Assembly: GCA_013396655.1 (NCBI GenBank)
Contig: WBMV01001233.1
Coordinates: forward strand, 248,533-312,532
DNA length: 64,000 nt
Reading direction: 5' to 3'
Origin: Campylorhamphus procurvoides
Taxonomy: Eukaryota; Chordata; Aves; Passeriformes; Dendrocolaptidae
Shown here: positions 22,276 through 37,100 of the stretch, one piece after another
How positions within the stretch are numbered: position 1 is the stretch's first letter
Layout of the letters: the number at the start of each line of letters is the position of its first letter
Notes under the pieces: model-generated
What the model saw: only the letters and a program-made list of their open reading frames with translations
The model's database searches: none
What the model was told of the DNA's origin: nothing
Made by a program: the position numbers and the translations under genes

Positions 22276-25200
22276 GTTTCCCACTAAAATCTCCCATCAT
22301 TACTAAAATGTAGGCATTTTGTGTGTTGTTCATTTCCTAATAGGGAAAAAAAAAAAAGAAAAAAAGATGCAGGTTTACTGATCTAGAAGGTGGTTGCAGT
22401 TGTAAACTAATATGACAAATATTTGCAAATTTTTTTTCTCTTTTTTTTAATGGTGTAATCTTTTAGAGATGAGCAATATGTGATAATAATGTGTTTTGCT
22501 TTCTAATACCTCAAAACTCAGAAAAAAAACCCAGAAATCCATAGAAAAATTCCACACCTTGAATATTTGCTTACATGCTAAATCTTATTTTTAATTTCAT
22601 TTTTGTCTTATTTTCTGAAGGTTATATGTGACTATTTAGAGTGCCTAGAAATGTCATACAGTAAGGAAAATGACTGAGTGAAGGAGTGCAAAGAGGGAAA
22701 TTTCATTATCAGACCTTTGCTTATCAGCAGCGTTTACAGTCTCACATTTGACTTGAGCCATGAGATCTGCAGTCATGTTTCATTACCCACTAAGGGCCCA
22801 TGGACTCCATTTCATGGACCTTGAACTAAGGATCCAGGTACATTAACTTCAGTGAAACAGTGCCCTGGTTCAGCTGTACCTTTTCTGTAACGGAAATAGC
22901 TAAGTCAGAGTATAGTTACCATGTTCCTTGTACACCAAATGTACACCAAATACATAAATCAAATTTTAAGAAACCAGGAGCTTCAGATCTTGGAGATAGA
23001 GAGTTTGCTACTGGGCACATCCTGTATCAGAACTGTATACCTCTTCTCTAGTTAACACAGAAGATTTTACAGAAGATCTGCTACATCAGTACTTTGGAAT
23101 CTCTTTGGAGTCAAAAGAAACTGATGAGAACCCTGAGAGATATCATGTAGTTCAGATCCCTCCTATAATCAGGAACTCTTAATTGCCATCATCCATCTGG
23201 TGGCTGGAATTTATCTGCTCACTGACTAAAGAGGAAGTATGGTTAACAAGATTAAACTAACTGAAGAGTTCTTAGGAAACTTCAGAGAGATTATTCCCTT
23301 TGTGGAGACAGACATTCTGAATTGCTTTCACAGGCCTCCTGGCAGTTTTTGATCTAGCCTATAGGAAGCAATTTTCAGCAGGAAATATCTTGCCTACTTC
23401 GCATGTAAGGAAAACACAACTTCAAACAGGAGGGCTCATGTTCAGGCTGCAGACACCAGACTTCATGTTAGCCATCACTTAGCTCTGGAGCAGGACTGAA
23501 GTTCAGACATATCTGATTAACTTTACTTTTTTGTTGTTGTTGTTCTATAAACAATTCAGAGGCCTGAAGTTAGCAATGTTAACAGTAATTGTATTAATTT
23601 TAACATTTGCAATTACACCGTGTAAATTTCTTATGTCTTTTCTCTGTGAGCCGTAAGAAAGGGCATATGCAGATACTAGCTATATTTAGGGACTGGTCTA
23701 AACTCAGTTGACATCATTCCCTTGACTTCAAGCAACTTTGAAGAGGATCTGCCAGAGAAAAACTGGAAATTGTCTCAATATTTAATAAATTAAAGCCAAA
23801 GAGTAGGGCCAATCAAAGAATAAGATGAAAAGTTCCCATGTACGCTGAACAAAATTCATTGTTATGTGTAAACTATGTATTTTATTCAAGAATGCCAAAT
23901 ATGGACTTTGTTAAATTGTTAATTACATCAGGTTGTTAGGTTTGTTTTTTCTTTTTTTTCTCACTTATGCTATAAATTCAAATAATTTAGGAAAAAAAAT
24001 GTAGAGACATCATAAATATTTTAGTTGCTCATCTGAAGGGCATACTGTCATTGAAATACATATGGCAGCATGTGCAAATATAGACTTTGGACTTGTATCT
24101 TCACTGTTTGTTCACAAAGTTGCCATGAAAGTTATATAGTTTAGGATAATGGACTGCTGTAGTAATAGTCATAGAAGTAACATTTTAAAGTGTAATCATT
24201 TCTGAAAATGCTTTCAGAACATCTAAGTAAAATAAAATCTTTTTATAGACATATCCTTTTTCAGAACCAGGCTGTGTCCTACTTTTGGCCAAAACTAGGG
24301 AGTGTAGTGACTTAACGAACTTGAGGGGATTGTCAGTCTACCTTAAACACTGAAATGTTTGTGTCTAGTAAGTTTAGTTCTGGTCAGAGCTTTGAGATGT
24401 TCTGGTGAAAATTGTAAATGAATCTGTGTCTTTTCTCAAAGACAGGGTTAGTCTGTGTTAATGGGAAAGCTCTCTTATCAGGGGTTGATGGAGAGAGTTA
24501 ATTAAATACTTGTGATGGAGAACTTCAGCAACTATGTTCTGAACTTGTTTTATGGTTGTTTAGATCTTTCACAGTGCAGAGATATCATTTTATACCTTGC
24601 TTTTCCTTGGTACTATGCAGAATAGCTAGTGCTTGTAACATAATTTTTCAGAGATTTTCTGAGATACTGTTCTTTGATGTCTATAAGTAAAAGTAATCTA
24701 ATTTACCAGTTGACATTTGAAAGATTGTAAAAAAATGTAGAAAGTATCAATATTCAGGTTTACCCTTTTCATTTTTAGGTCTCTGGATAGCTTCAGTATC
24801 ATACAAAGTATGTTTTTATTATTCAGAATAGTACTTTTTAATAAAAAAAAGACAAAAAGACTGATTTGAAAAAGTTCTCTATTTCTGTTGTGATGGTTAT
24901 CAGATTTGTTTTGAAATACGTTAGAACTTACTTTAACACAAGAAGTGTATCCAAAATAAGTCACAATCAATTAAATTTTGTACCACAAAATAAAATTGGA
25001 TGAAACTGGTTGTTTTCTAATTTTCTTTCTTTTTTTTTAAATTATATATATTTTTTCTCCATGCTTAGTCAATGGATATTATGATCCATGTCCATTCGTG
25101 TTTTTGTGAAGACACAATGAAAGGAACACCTTACTCCCACGTATCTTTTTCTTCATGGGTTTTTGACATGCTTGCTGCTACATCAGAATGTGACTACTGT

Positions 25201-27262
25201 TTTCAGTTGCAACTCTGACTTCTATAAATCAGCACTTGAGCACTCTATAGATCCCTCTGGCCACATAATTTGAACATGTGGTTTACATTTCAATGAAACA
25301 GAACCATACAAGAACCTATTTGCAGCAGACTGAAAAGAACTACATCTCTTACAGAGCATAATGTCCAGGTTTACCTGTTCCTTTTTTCTTCCCACTAATT
25401 TTGCTACTCATTTTCAGTGCTGTCAAAGTTACTTTTCTGGTAAATTATTTGGTGCAAGTTTCTGGAGGTTTGCTCTGTTCTGAATCAAGAGACGTATAAG
25501 CTGGGAAGAAATGCTGGGGGTAGTAATGCTGTGCATCCATAAATGCTTCCTTCTACACACACATGTAATGTCACCAGAAGAACTACCAGATGGAAAACCC
25601 TGCTTATTAAAAGCTAAGCTTTGTGTTTTTATCACCTTCTGTTTAGATTTATAAATGTCATTTGACTTCTGGGGGCCTTGTGGACATTTATCCAATAAAT
25701 AGCAATTCTCAGAGTAAGCAGTGTGAATATACCAAGCTTTCAGGTGACACTGTGCTTCATGACCTGAATTAATTACCTGAAAAATTTCATAGGGCAGAAA
25801 TATCCTGTCATAAGCATGTCCTGGCCCCCTGGTGTTCCCTCTCAGATCTCTCTCCCTGGCTGTTTATTTGACACTGTGAAAGTTTCAGGATTTTCAAAAC
25901 ACATGCATATTATGTGCTTGCCCTACTTTCGACCATAGTAATAACTCTGCACATGCAAGGGCTAAAATAAAGAATACTGCCACTAACATCCACAGGGTTT
26001 AAATTTGACTCCAAGTTAAGTTGAACAAAGGAACCAGTCTTGGACAGGAGACTTTTCACAAATGCTACATTTGTCAGACCCTCTAATTTGGACTAGCTAA
26101 GAGATCCAGCTAGCTTGATTTCCTTATGTGGAAAGCATCAGTTAAGCAATTACACTGAGCAGTAGTTCCTCCCTAATTTATTGCTTTTCTTGCTACATGT
26201 CAAAACCCAGACACCTTCTTTAAAAACACCACCCAAAAAGGTCCTCCCTTAGGCTGTTCTCCCTGGTGCTTCAGCTGCCCCTTGTGCCAGTACTTCTATA
26301 GACAGTACAAACCTTCTTCTGTTTGTTTTGAGATCTCAGAATTAATAGTACTCTGAAATTAGCGTATTTTAATAAAAAATATTCTTCTACCATTTCCTTT
26401 GTACTTCAGGCTGCTGAAAGAGGAGATCCAGTCATAGATTACATAGAGTACAGGTGACTAAATCATATTCCTTGTGGTAAATTAAATCTAACACTGCCTT
26501 ATTCCTTAGGAATCGGAAAGGAAGGATCAGCTCTGGCTTTCTCATTGGTAATAAATGTGTTTTATTCCTTTCTCAGAGCATGATAGCTCATAATGCTTTA
26601 ATTTTAATAGCTCAGACTAATGAGTTCAGAGCTCCACCGTTAGTATTAATTAGTTATCTAACAACATGTGGAGTGACAGATCTAAGCATCCTCCTCTCAG
26701 GGGTTAATACCAACTAATGTAGGAAAAGACTGAACAAGAGACTGGAGAATGCAAAAAATTTCTCTTGGACACTCTTTTCCTCTCTTCTTCCCTTTGTGTT
26801 TTGTTTTACTGCAGAAATTATATACAACTGAATTGCATGACCTAGTGGTTGCAATAATAGTAATAATAATACCCTCATAGAAAGTACAGAGGAAAAGAAA
26901 TGAGCATATACCTGAATTGGTTTCTGTAGCACCCCAGGCACTTCTCACCAGCTCACTGAAGGGTTTTAGGTTAAAAAGATACAAGGCTCAAAAAATCCAC
27001 CCTACAGATTTATTAAAAGGGTCTTCAGTTTCCTTGAGATCTTGTATAGGAGAAATGCTACGACACTTCTCTGGGGATAAAAATAACACATTTTTATTGG
27101 CAAACTTTGGAAAATAAAGGAACTTGGCAAAAGCTTAAAAAAACCCATTCAATCAACATAAAGCCTTTCACAATGCATTGACTTAATAAATTCCAAACCA
27201 TCCAGGCTGAAGTTACCCAAATATCAAGAAAAGGAAGTTAGGAGAAGAGGAAGAAGTAACTG
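22276..27262. other. AT-rich unique sequence, no gene seen
   Basis: No exon, RNA gene or recognised element. Only short homopolymer tracts (A-rich near 22343-22365, T-rich near 22430-22450 and 25023-25060) and random short frames below 100 codons. Confidence 0.5.
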
Positions 27263-27287
27263 GAGAGTGAGAGAGAGAGAGAGAGAG
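27263..27287 (+). repeat. (GA)n microsatellite
   Basis: GAGAGTGAGAGAGAGAGAGA-type array, nearly perfect over about 25 bases; a GAGA/polypurine tract. Confidence 0.9.
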
Positions 27288-27590
27288 TTGTTTTGAGCCA
27301 GTTTGTTTTTTGGGTTTTTTTCAGTTCCTCACAGTGTCTTCAATGAATGTGTAGTGACTACAAACTATGAGACTCCATAGGATCATGGATCTTGTAATAA
27401 TAACATTTCCCCATATTTTCTGATCAGACTCATAGGAAAAGCAGAACAAAATGTAAGTACTAGTAAAGTGAAAATTTAATTTTAATATTGTAAAACATTC
27501 CTTTTATTTCTTTTTTTCTTTTTCTGCTATGATCCCAAACTGGCTGTATTATCATTTCACACAAACATAAATAAATAAACCCTAATGCTT

Positions 27591-27806
27591 GGGCATTAAG
27601 AAGAGGTTTTTCACTGAGCAGGTGAGTGATCACCAGAACAGGCTCCCCAGGGACATGGCACAAAACCTAACAGAGTTCAAGGAGCATCTGAGTGACACTC
27701 CTGGTCATATGGTTTAGTTTTAGATAGTCCTGCAAGGAGCAGGGAGTTCAATTCAATGTGTCCCTTCCAACCTGAGACTTTCTGTGATTTTATGATTCTG
27801 TGATTC
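27591..27806 (+). mobile_element. CR1 LINE, 3' end fragment of a different subfamily
   Basis: Recognisable CR1 3' sequence: CACCAGAACAGGCTCCCCAG, GAGTTCAAGGAGCATCTG, ATATGGTTTAGTTTTAG, TAGTCCTGCAAGGAGCAGGG, then GTCCCTTCCAACCTGAGA and terminal repeats of the ATTCTGTG type ending at 27806. The wording of the tail (GGTAGTCCTGC.AGGAGCAGGGAG) differs from the copies at 11.3 kb and 53.6 kb, so it belongs to another CR1 subfamily. Only about 216 bases remain, mostly 3' untranslated. Confidence 0.9.
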
Positions 27807-28980
27807 CTTTGGACAGTCTGGATGTATTATGTTGAATATTCAGGAACCTAAATTGAAATTTGTCTCCAATAAATCTATTGGTTTATCATGATTCTATTAT
27901 CTTTAGAAACTGGCCAAGCATGACTTTGGTTTCATAGGTAAAAATTCGTTCTGTTAGTAGTTCAGTTCTTAATCAAAAAATTATTTACTGTATATTCCAA
28001 CTAGTCCTTGTATTGTTTAGTTTTCTCATCTCTAATGTACCGTTCTTAAGTGTATGTACGCATTTCTAAGAAATTCTGACAGATTCAACTTTTATACTTC
28101 CTTTTACTTGACCTCTAGATGCACATAACAGTGAGTTCTTCAGGATTCAGAGGAGAAGGCATTCTAAATATTAGTTGTATATCATAAAGATGATGGGTTT
28201 CTGAAATGTGTTTATTATTTCTCATGCTATTAGCTCAAGCACAAGCAAAAGGATTCCATTTAGCAGGTGGTTGCAGTTAAGCACAGGTCTGTAGAACAGT
28301 ATGTTTTTAATTTCTACAGATGTTGCAATATTGATGCTAATTCTATAAGAAATTGATTGTACTATGCCTATTCATACTGATTAGGATGCTACTTCATGTC
28401 TATGCTCAATAATTCTGATAGGTTAAATTGTGTGGTATTGCTCATCACTTGTAAATCACAGTTGGATTAAATATACATAGTCATACATATTCATATAGTC
28501 ATCTGCCCTCTACATTCTTTATTTCATGAATTTAGTGGAAAACTATTTTTTAATGGCAATGTTAAGATGATATTTTGATTTGATGGTGTACATCTATGAT
28601 TTTTGAAGTTGTTCATTTAGCTTATATGTTTTACTGGGTTAGATGCCATGTTTCAAATGAGCAAACATATTTAAAAAGTCTTCAAAACCAGAATTTAGAA
28701 ATGTAAATTCAAGCTCTTCTTTAAAACGACTTTTTATCAAACAGAATAAGATGTTTTAAAGAGCTCAGTTTCCACTGAAAAGACATTGATGCAAAATAGT
28801 TGAATAACTAGGACATTTTTGCCAATCAACTTTTTAACAATATTCTCTATTTTTAATCTCCTGACTGCAAAGTATAGCTGATGGGCTTTTGTCATGTTTT
28901 ATTTATAAAGTTGATATGCATCAATTGTTTCAGAAGCAAATGTATTGTAAGGTGATTGCCAAGTCTTGTTTGCGTTGCTA

Positions 28981-29050
28981 GAAGGAAACAAAGGAGAGAA
29001 AAAAAAAAAGAGAAGAAAAAAGAAAAAGACCCCAAAATACAGAAAAAGAA
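28981..29050 (+). repeat. Polypurine tract
   Basis: About 70 bases almost free of pyrimidines (GGAAACAAAGGAGAGAAAAA followed by AAGAGAAG/AAAAAG runs). Low-complexity sequence. Confidence 0.8.
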
Positions 29051-29177
29051 CCTTCAGTTTTGAAGCTGGATTAGTTCAAGAAACTATTAAGAGCATACAA
29101 GGAAAAAAAAAATCCATTCAAAATTACGGTAATTAGTAGTTTTATCTTAGGAAAAAGGCAAATTAATTTCTGAAATT

Positions 29178-29219
29178 AATTTTAGAATATTAAATTTTGG
29201 AATTTAATATTCTAAAATT
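29178..29219. repeat. Perfect 19-bp inverted repeat with 4-base loop
   Basis: Arms AATTTTAGAATATTAAATT (29178-29196) and AATTTAATATTCTAAAATT (29201-29219) are exact reverse complements separated by TTGG. The flank also carries two copies of AAATTAATTT (about 29159 and 29174). The stem is entirely A/T except for one G-C pair in each arm. It could be a cruciform, a fold-back remnant of a small DNA element, or chance in AT-rich DNA. Confidence 0.9.
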
Positions 29220-32200
29220 CCAATATTGGGTAGTAAAAAAAGGCACTGAACTATGTGTGTGTTATGCGCACAACCACCTAACAGTGCAAACCATGTAAGA
29301 GAGATTTTTACAGAGCAGAACTAAAATGTGTCACAGGCCTGTTTGTATTTCCACTGTTAGAACTATAATGTAGAATTCCTTGACCTTATGGGCACAGGGG
29401 GCTAGAGAGGCAGCTGGATGAACCTGTGGGAGGTGGAAGTTATGCATAGGAGAGCACAGTGCTGTGATGGAAAATTAATAGCTGTTACTGATATCCAAAT
29501 CTCGACCCATTGTAACTTCAACTGGAAAATGATGTTTGAAAGAAACTGAAGATTTAAAGAGTGCCTCTCATGAGAAGGCATGAAAAATACCTATAAGCAT
29601 GGCCACAGGGAAGAACAGTAGACTCTGGAAATGGTCACCTGAGCCTAGTGCTTCAGAAGGACCTAAATATGTTGCTGGAGGAAAGAGCTGGGGCTACAAC
29701 TCATGCTCTGTCAAATTCAGATCTTGTGGAGGAACAGATTTGCCCTGTGCCAATGGGACATGTGCCAAACACATCAGGAAAAAGGAAAGAGGAAAGCAAG
29801 TGATAATATAGGGTGAGTTTCCAACAGGAAAGCTGTGCTTCTGGAAAAACAACCAAACTTTTTCAGGCTGTAAATATTTTAGGGATGTGAGTGCATAGGC
29901 TATAAGTTTATTGTGCAATGACAAAGAAAGTAGAATTGGGTTTGAGTGAGACATTTCCTCATCTGCAGTTTTAGTGTTTGATGCTGTTACAGATATTACA
30001 CTTTTAAGATAATGTCAAAGCCACTGCTTCAATGGAGAAGTAGGAAAAGGCAACTTGAAGTGGTGTATTTGTCCCTAAAATTTCTTGTCAATGAATATTC
30101 AAACAGGCCTCAGGATTTACCCCTAATTAACACAGATCAATGCAAAATGCCATGTGAAATTAGTCAAGCTCTCCAAATGACCCAGGAAACAGAGATAAAA
30201 AGAGGTATATAAAACCAATTCTTTAAGTGAGTGTAGTGAGATAAAGGACAATTCAAACCATCTATGTATAGGTTCCTGTCCAGATAGGCTAGTCCCTTAG
30301 CCAACTCTTTTATAGTCAATAGAGAAAGGCAGATTCTTACAGATCATAGTCCAGGTGTGCTGAACTGTAGCTGCTCTTCTGTGTTGGCTATATATGCAAT
30401 ACAAAAATGACTATGAACATATAATTCAGACATTATTTGTGCCAGCAGGAAGCTTAGTCTATATTAAATATGTGGTTACTCTAAGTAAGTGTGTAACACA
30501 ATTGCCATTTTTGCTGTATTCATCAACAGTGTGGTTACAAGCCCTGCCACACTAGCCAACTTCAACATTATTTCAAATTGCTGAAAGTAAGGAAGAAATA
30601 AGAATGTTTTATTATTTATAGCATCTTCAGTTCTCTGTGTTGACAATAGAGAGCAAGATTTCTTTTAAGATCTGGTCTGGAATAGTGGTATGTTTTCTTT
30701 AGTTAGTATATCATGAAACTGTCAAAGGAAGGACAGTTGATGTCAGAAAGTTTCATATTTATTCATGTTTAAATTGAAGTTGGCTGTTTTTGCTCTCATT
30801 ACTGCTGTCATAAGTGGTCAAAGACATCAAGGTGTATGTTTTCATAAATGATGTAATCATTCCAATACAACAATTCTGAATACTGAGTCCTATAGCTCCA
30901 TTATAGTTTCTAAAATGCTCCTGATGCAGCACTATTTAAGAATCTGAAACCTACTTATCTCTTTTAGAAATGCAATTGCTATGACAACTTAAAGCAGCTC
31001 AATATCGCTTCTCGAAGCTCAAATTTCAAAATCAGAACTGTATGGTCAACCAATCCATTGTGATAGTGCACAGTGCAGTGGAGGTGAATAAGAATTGCTT
31101 ACCCCTTGGGGAACACATTTATTTATCGATACTGAAACATCTTCATTTGAAACAGCAAGGACAGAGAGAAGCAAAAGTGGAAAATCCTCTATCTAATATT
31201 TATCAATTTTAGACAGGCATCTAGGACCACACATTATTTGATTCATTCATTAGAATGATTTTTCTCTTTGCTTCATGCAGTAGCTCTGAATTTGATTTCA
31301 ATTAAAATATAAAGGCACACATCAAATCATTTCTGCTTACAAAGACAAGACCACCTAGTGGTTTCTGTATGTTTAATTCACTCCTGCCACAAATGCTTGA
31401 GGCTTTGATTAGCTTTATCTTACTTGAAAGAGGCACCCCATGTAGAAAGAGACAGAGTGATAAGCTTTCCTGTTGTCTCGGCAATTCTGAAGGAAGCTTT
31501 CTCCATTCTGATCACTGAGCTACCTGAAAAATACACTTTAGAAATCAAACAGGCTCTTATTCTTGGTACCTACTCAGGCAATTTCAAACACCAAAGAAAA
31601 ACTTGATGAGTCTTCTGATGACCGACATGCTGAACTAAATATACTTTCTAAGGCAAGGACTGCAATGTCCTTCTTTTAATCCTTTAAATAATGATTAATT
31701 TTATTTCCTAATGCCTTTCTCTTCTCTTTCTATCATTCATGTATATGTGCCAATATTTATGCCTGCTTAATTATTTTTAAGTTATTTAGATGACTTTCAT
31801 GAACTTGATAAATTCATCCTTTTCTTTTTTTTTGCACAGGCATTTAAAAGATGAAATGAAAAAGGCTTGAGCCTGAAAAAGAGAAGGAATGCTGAAGGAA
31901 GAAGTAAATTTTTTATTTTTGAGTAGCTTTGGGTTAGGAGTAATATTTATACTGAACTGCATGAATACACTTTGTCAGGGCTAGGTATCAGCTGCGCTAC
32001 AATTTATAGTTATGTCAAGCTTGCCTGCAGCATGTGGATCAACACTCTTTTTTAAAAGTATGTATACGCATCTAAAGAAAAAAAGGTTCCTTTCAAATTA
32101 CCACTGTAGAGTGGGTTTAAATAAAGTACTGATGATCACTAGTCACTTCTAAAGCACCTTTAACTCCAGAAGGGAAGTAACTTTAAATACAAAATGTTTC

Positions 32201-34066
32201 AGTGTTCACAAAAATAAAAGAAAACAAGAAATGGTGCATAGTGAATAGTTATTTTTCCTAGTTTTGCTTGCTTGTTAGGTATTTAAGTACAGGTATCATC
32301 TACAGGGATCAAAATTTTATATTTGTCATAAACATATATACACAGTACTGAATATGATGGTAATAAATAATCTTAAATTGTATGCTTAGAAATAATGCCT
32401 TATGCAGATATCAGTGTTATCATACATCAAGCTGAAACTGTCCTTATAGCCCGTAATTTCTCTTCTCCACAAGCTATTTGTAGATTCCTTGTCTTGCAAA
32501 GAAATGGACGTTTATTTTCTCTTGTGTTTTCAATTACATTTGAAGTTTTCTCCTTCTTTTTATTTTCTTTAACCTTTCCTATAGCATAATAATTAGGTAA
32601 ACACAGAGATTTAGTTGTGAAACTGCTTTTGAATCATACATCTTGCATTTTTCATAGTGTCAGGTATGGCCATAGATAGCTTTCCAGAGGATTCCCAAAG
32701 GAAAATAAGCTACAGACATATGCATGTGTAACTCCTAACTAACCTAACTATGAAGCTCAAATAGAAAGTGTACTGGGGGAAAACCCCCCTCAAAACACTC
32801 AAACAAGTATGATTCCAGTATAGCAGATAAATAGGTAGCTATTACCTAGGTATTGTTTCTGGACAGTTTGCCTCCTTAGAGATCTTAAAATGGGATTGTT
32901 TACCAGTAACGAGTTTTCCCTAGGTGAGCAATTGTTTTTGTAGACATATAGTATGTTGAAAGGTCCTATTTACTTGTAGCTTATATATACCTGTAATTTG
33001 CCTGTAAGCTATATAGATTTTTTGCAGGAAAATGTGAAATAAATGTACTTCATGTGGAAAGATTTTATTCTGGTTTTGGCTTTTCTATCTGCATTGTTTT
33101 CTTTAAGCATTTAAAGTTCATTAAGATACTTAAGCTTAGTTGCATAAGGGGTATAAGGAGTAGGCCAGATAGCTGACTATAATTGCAGCTAAGCTGGAGA
33201 TTTTATTTCAGTACATTTCAGAAAAATAATGCCTGTCTTTCAAATTTAAACAAAACAAGGCACCATTTTTTCAGTCTTTGGTGCTTTAAGGATAAAACAA
33301 CCAGCAGAATTTGCCATCGTCCCAGGTGTCATGCCCTGTATCATCTAACAACAGAAAGAAATGGGTAAAGGTGTTGGTCTGGTGCATCAGGGCTATATGT
33401 TTTGTGTGATCCTACATCATTGTGCCAGACAATAGAAAGAAGAAATGCAAAAAAACGTTACTGTGGTTCTACTGCCTCTGAACACAATGACCAAGGCTTC
33501 CCTTTCCATGAGTCCCAAGCTGCACTGAAATATCAGCGTAATGTTTGAGGAGAGAAGGACAGGAGTCAAGTGCTGTGTCACACTAGATCTGTTTGAAGAG
33601 ATACATTTGGGAAAGGGGTTTTTAAGTACTGTGAATATCTGTGAAAGAGCTGGAATGCAATAAAATAAAGTGAATGTTAACAAACAAATAAGATTGAATT
33701 TTCCTATCAATATGTTACTCAAAAAGCTATATCTAAAGTCAAGTTTTGCATTAAAAAAGGGTTTCTATCTTTTCATAAATTGCAGACATCCCAAACAAAT
33801 TAAGATCACTTCGTATTTGTGTATGACATTCTTAGTGCTAAATGAAAATGTGCAAAGTAAATTAGATTTTAAAAAGTCAGTCCTTAAAAACAATCTAGTA
33901 TTAAAAAGTTCATTTGTATAAATACACATTTCCTTGTACTCAAGCAACTAAAATTTCTTCCAAAATATAGTAAATGCATGAGAAGGAGATAGAAGCTGAA
34001 AAATATGTAACTTAATGGGTTTAACATCTGTTATCATAAATTTCTGTTCACCCAAACAGAAATGTT

Positions 34067-34160
34067 GTGTTTTGGTTGGTTGTTGGGGGGGGGTGTTTGT
34101 TTTTTTGTTTGTTTGTTGTTTGGTTTGGTTTGTTTGGTTTGTTTGTTTGTTTTTGTTTTT
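34067..34160 (+). repeat. G/T-rich simple repeat
   Basis: TTTGGTTGGT, a run of nine G (34085-34093), then (GTTT)n/(GGTTT)n for about 65 bases. One strand has almost no A or C. Confidence 0.9.
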
Positions 34161-37100
34161 ACTTTAGAGTGGACACAGTCTATTAGTTTGAATGTTACTT
34201 TAACATTTTTTAACGTTTGATTTTTTTTGGTTGCATAATTTAAAGGACTAAAATTCACATATTATAAGACGCATTAGTTCTGAAAGCCTATTTAAATACT
34301 GCAGTATTTAAAATTGATATTTAAATCTAAAACTAATGTTAGTGTCTAAGCTTAAAGCTGTAAGCTGTCAACACAGACTACCTTTGCCCTGATTGAAGAA
34401 AGCTATTAAACTTTGCCTCATTTAAGTTTATTGACATAAGCATAGGCCTAAAGCCAACCATGTGCCTAAAAGCTGCTCCTCAAATAGATCTGGTTTCCTA
34501 AATGCTGAATTTAATTCTAAGACATATTGTGTTGAATGGATCATTGACAATTAATACACACACTCGGTATATTAAAAAAAAAAAGTTAAAGATACTTTGT
34601 TCTTGAATTGGAAAGAGATCTCTGGATCTTTGGGATCCAGTGGTGGATTCAAAGGCAGATGACATGCTGTGAGGAAAAATGTCCAAACTAGAGGAAAGTC
34701 TGTAGATTTCTTTTTTTTTCCCTTCCAAAATAAGCTAAAAAAAAAAAAAAGAAAGAAAAAATTTCTTTTTCCAAAGGGAATGGATATAATCCTTTCTCAA
34801 AACTGATTGATCTCTTAACAATGGTTTATAGTTCCTCTCCTCTTACTGCATTAACACCTATTCTCAGTCTCATACCAGTAAAGGTCTTCTGGAGAAATTT
34901 AAACTGCCTAACTTGCTTGTGTGGCTTATAAAAACCAAGTCTCTCATGTAAAAAGGTGCATATTTTCACACTGTGAATGGTTATATCACACAGCTCTTCA
35001 TCCCTACTCTGTACCCTGGTGACAGCAGCACTAAAATACTTGTGGGATCAGTGCTGCCCTGTGCTCTGCCTTTGGTGCCGGGATTAAATTGAACCTGCAC
35101 CGGTCACGCATCATCACAGCATCTACTTAGATGATGCATTGCACCAATACATCAACATAGGGTTGTCAGTCAGAAGATGGCACAAGTTTGGGTAAACAGA
35201 TCCAAGAGCAGGTTAAGTTTAATTACAGGACAGAAGGTGTCCTGATGTTCCTTGGAGACAAAACACTTGTGTCAAGAATTAATATGCTCTACATTGCTGT
35301 GCAGTGGTCTGACAAATATGTTGAAGCATCTGAAGAGTTCACACAGACTTTGTCAAGAGAGTGATTCTAAAACAAAGATGAAAAGTGAAAATCCTAATAC
35401 CTTCTTCATAGAAAAACCCCCACAGATTCTAACTATAATCTGCATTTCAGGACTTCAAAGAAGCTTTACAGGGACACTGTCAGATCATATTTGGCTTATA
35501 ATGTAAGCTATATTAAAAAATAAGTTGCTATTGGAGTTTCGTTATCTTTCTTAAGGAAAAAACATTTTTTTTGTGCAACGTTACACCAACGTTACAACCT
35601 CTGCTAGTTGAGGGAATTTAATCGTAGCAAAAAAAATTAAATAAATCTGTACTCAAATCCTTTTTAAGATCTTATTTGCTTTATGAGACACTACCATATT
35701 TATGTGTTTATTTTCTTATTTTGTTATAAAACTGAACAGATGAGATCATGTTCACAAGTCATTCCTGCATAGCTGGTGGTCAAAATAGTCTTTTATTACA
35801 GGATGTTGTGTTGCTGTTGTTATTTTTCCAAGCTCGGCTATTGCAACTTGAACACTGCATCTTATTGGTAGTATGAGAGCCTCAAAATGCATAATTACCC
35901 TTTCCAGCAAGAGTAGTGCCTTCCTTTGCAAAACAAGGCCGATCTTATGACAAGTAAATATAACACAGTGCAGTGTATTTATGTATGGTGTATATACAGA
36001 TATGCTTATATAAAGATGTATTTAGCACTTTCACATACTTTTTTTTTGTCTATGTGTATATGTATACACATATATGCTTATGTATGCAGAAACATATATG
36101 TGGCAGCTAATACATAAACGCTAAAATCAACACAGTTTTCCACATGCTTTCATCTTTTTTGTGAACTTAAGCTTAGTTTATGCCATTCCCTGAGCGCCTG
36201 AAGTTAGATATTTGTACTAACAGCACATCACTTTATTGTGAACCTGTTAAGGAGAAGCCAGAAGTTTTGGCTTCTGGGTTACATTCAGATTTTGAAGGGA
36301 AAGGTTTAGCCATTTGTTACAAGCATTCTGCTGTTGTATTTACAAATGTGGAGCTGGAATTTTAATACTTTCATTTTTATGAATAAAAATAAATGGGAAA
36401 AAGCTGAATTGTTTGGTTTATCAATTCAGAGGAATATTCTTTATCAGAGGATTATCAGTGAAGGAGTTTTAGATGTTTCTATTTTATCACCTGAACTATC
36501 AAAGTCCTTAGGAATCAAACAAAATACATTGTTCAGGGCCCAGTCCAAGCAGAACAAAAGGTCTGGTGCATTTACAATCCAGACAAGGCAGCTAAAAAAA
36601 GAAAAAAGGAGACAGAGACAAGCAGAAAAACAGTAAAATCAGCTCTACTGTGTTTTCTTGTGAGAGTTTGGAGCTTTTTTGTTTTGCTTTCTTTTGTTCT
36701 TTGTCTGGTGTCTTTCTTTCCTGAGTTCCTATTTTCCAGTTCTTAGTGGGGATCATGTTAGTAGGAAGATAATGGGATGAATAATAATAAAGACAGAAAG
36801 GTTAGAGATTTGGGGTCATGTCCGAACACTCGGCTGCAGGGAATGTACCACACAGCCAGTTACTTCAGGGACAGGATATTCTCTATATAATCTGCCAGAA
36901 AAAAATACAACCGGGATCAATCCCCCCCAAATAAAAATCTGTTAAGAGATGAACTCTATTCTTTCCCCTTAAAATCTTTCTGCAACAGCTGTCCTGGTTT
37001 AAGTTTTCTTGGCTTATCCCTGTAATTCTTTTCTTGAGCATTGCAGGGCTTAAGGAATGCTGAAGCAGGGGGGAAGAAAGGACTGCCCCAGAGATCCTTA

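Larger units (their letters stand above)
27807..34066. other. AT-rich unique sequence, no gene seen
   Basis: No exon, RNA gene or recognised mobile element in 6.2 kb, apart from a polypurine patch (about 28985-29035) and a perfect hairpin (listed separately). Open frames are all under about 105 codons and random in composition. Confidence 0.5.
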
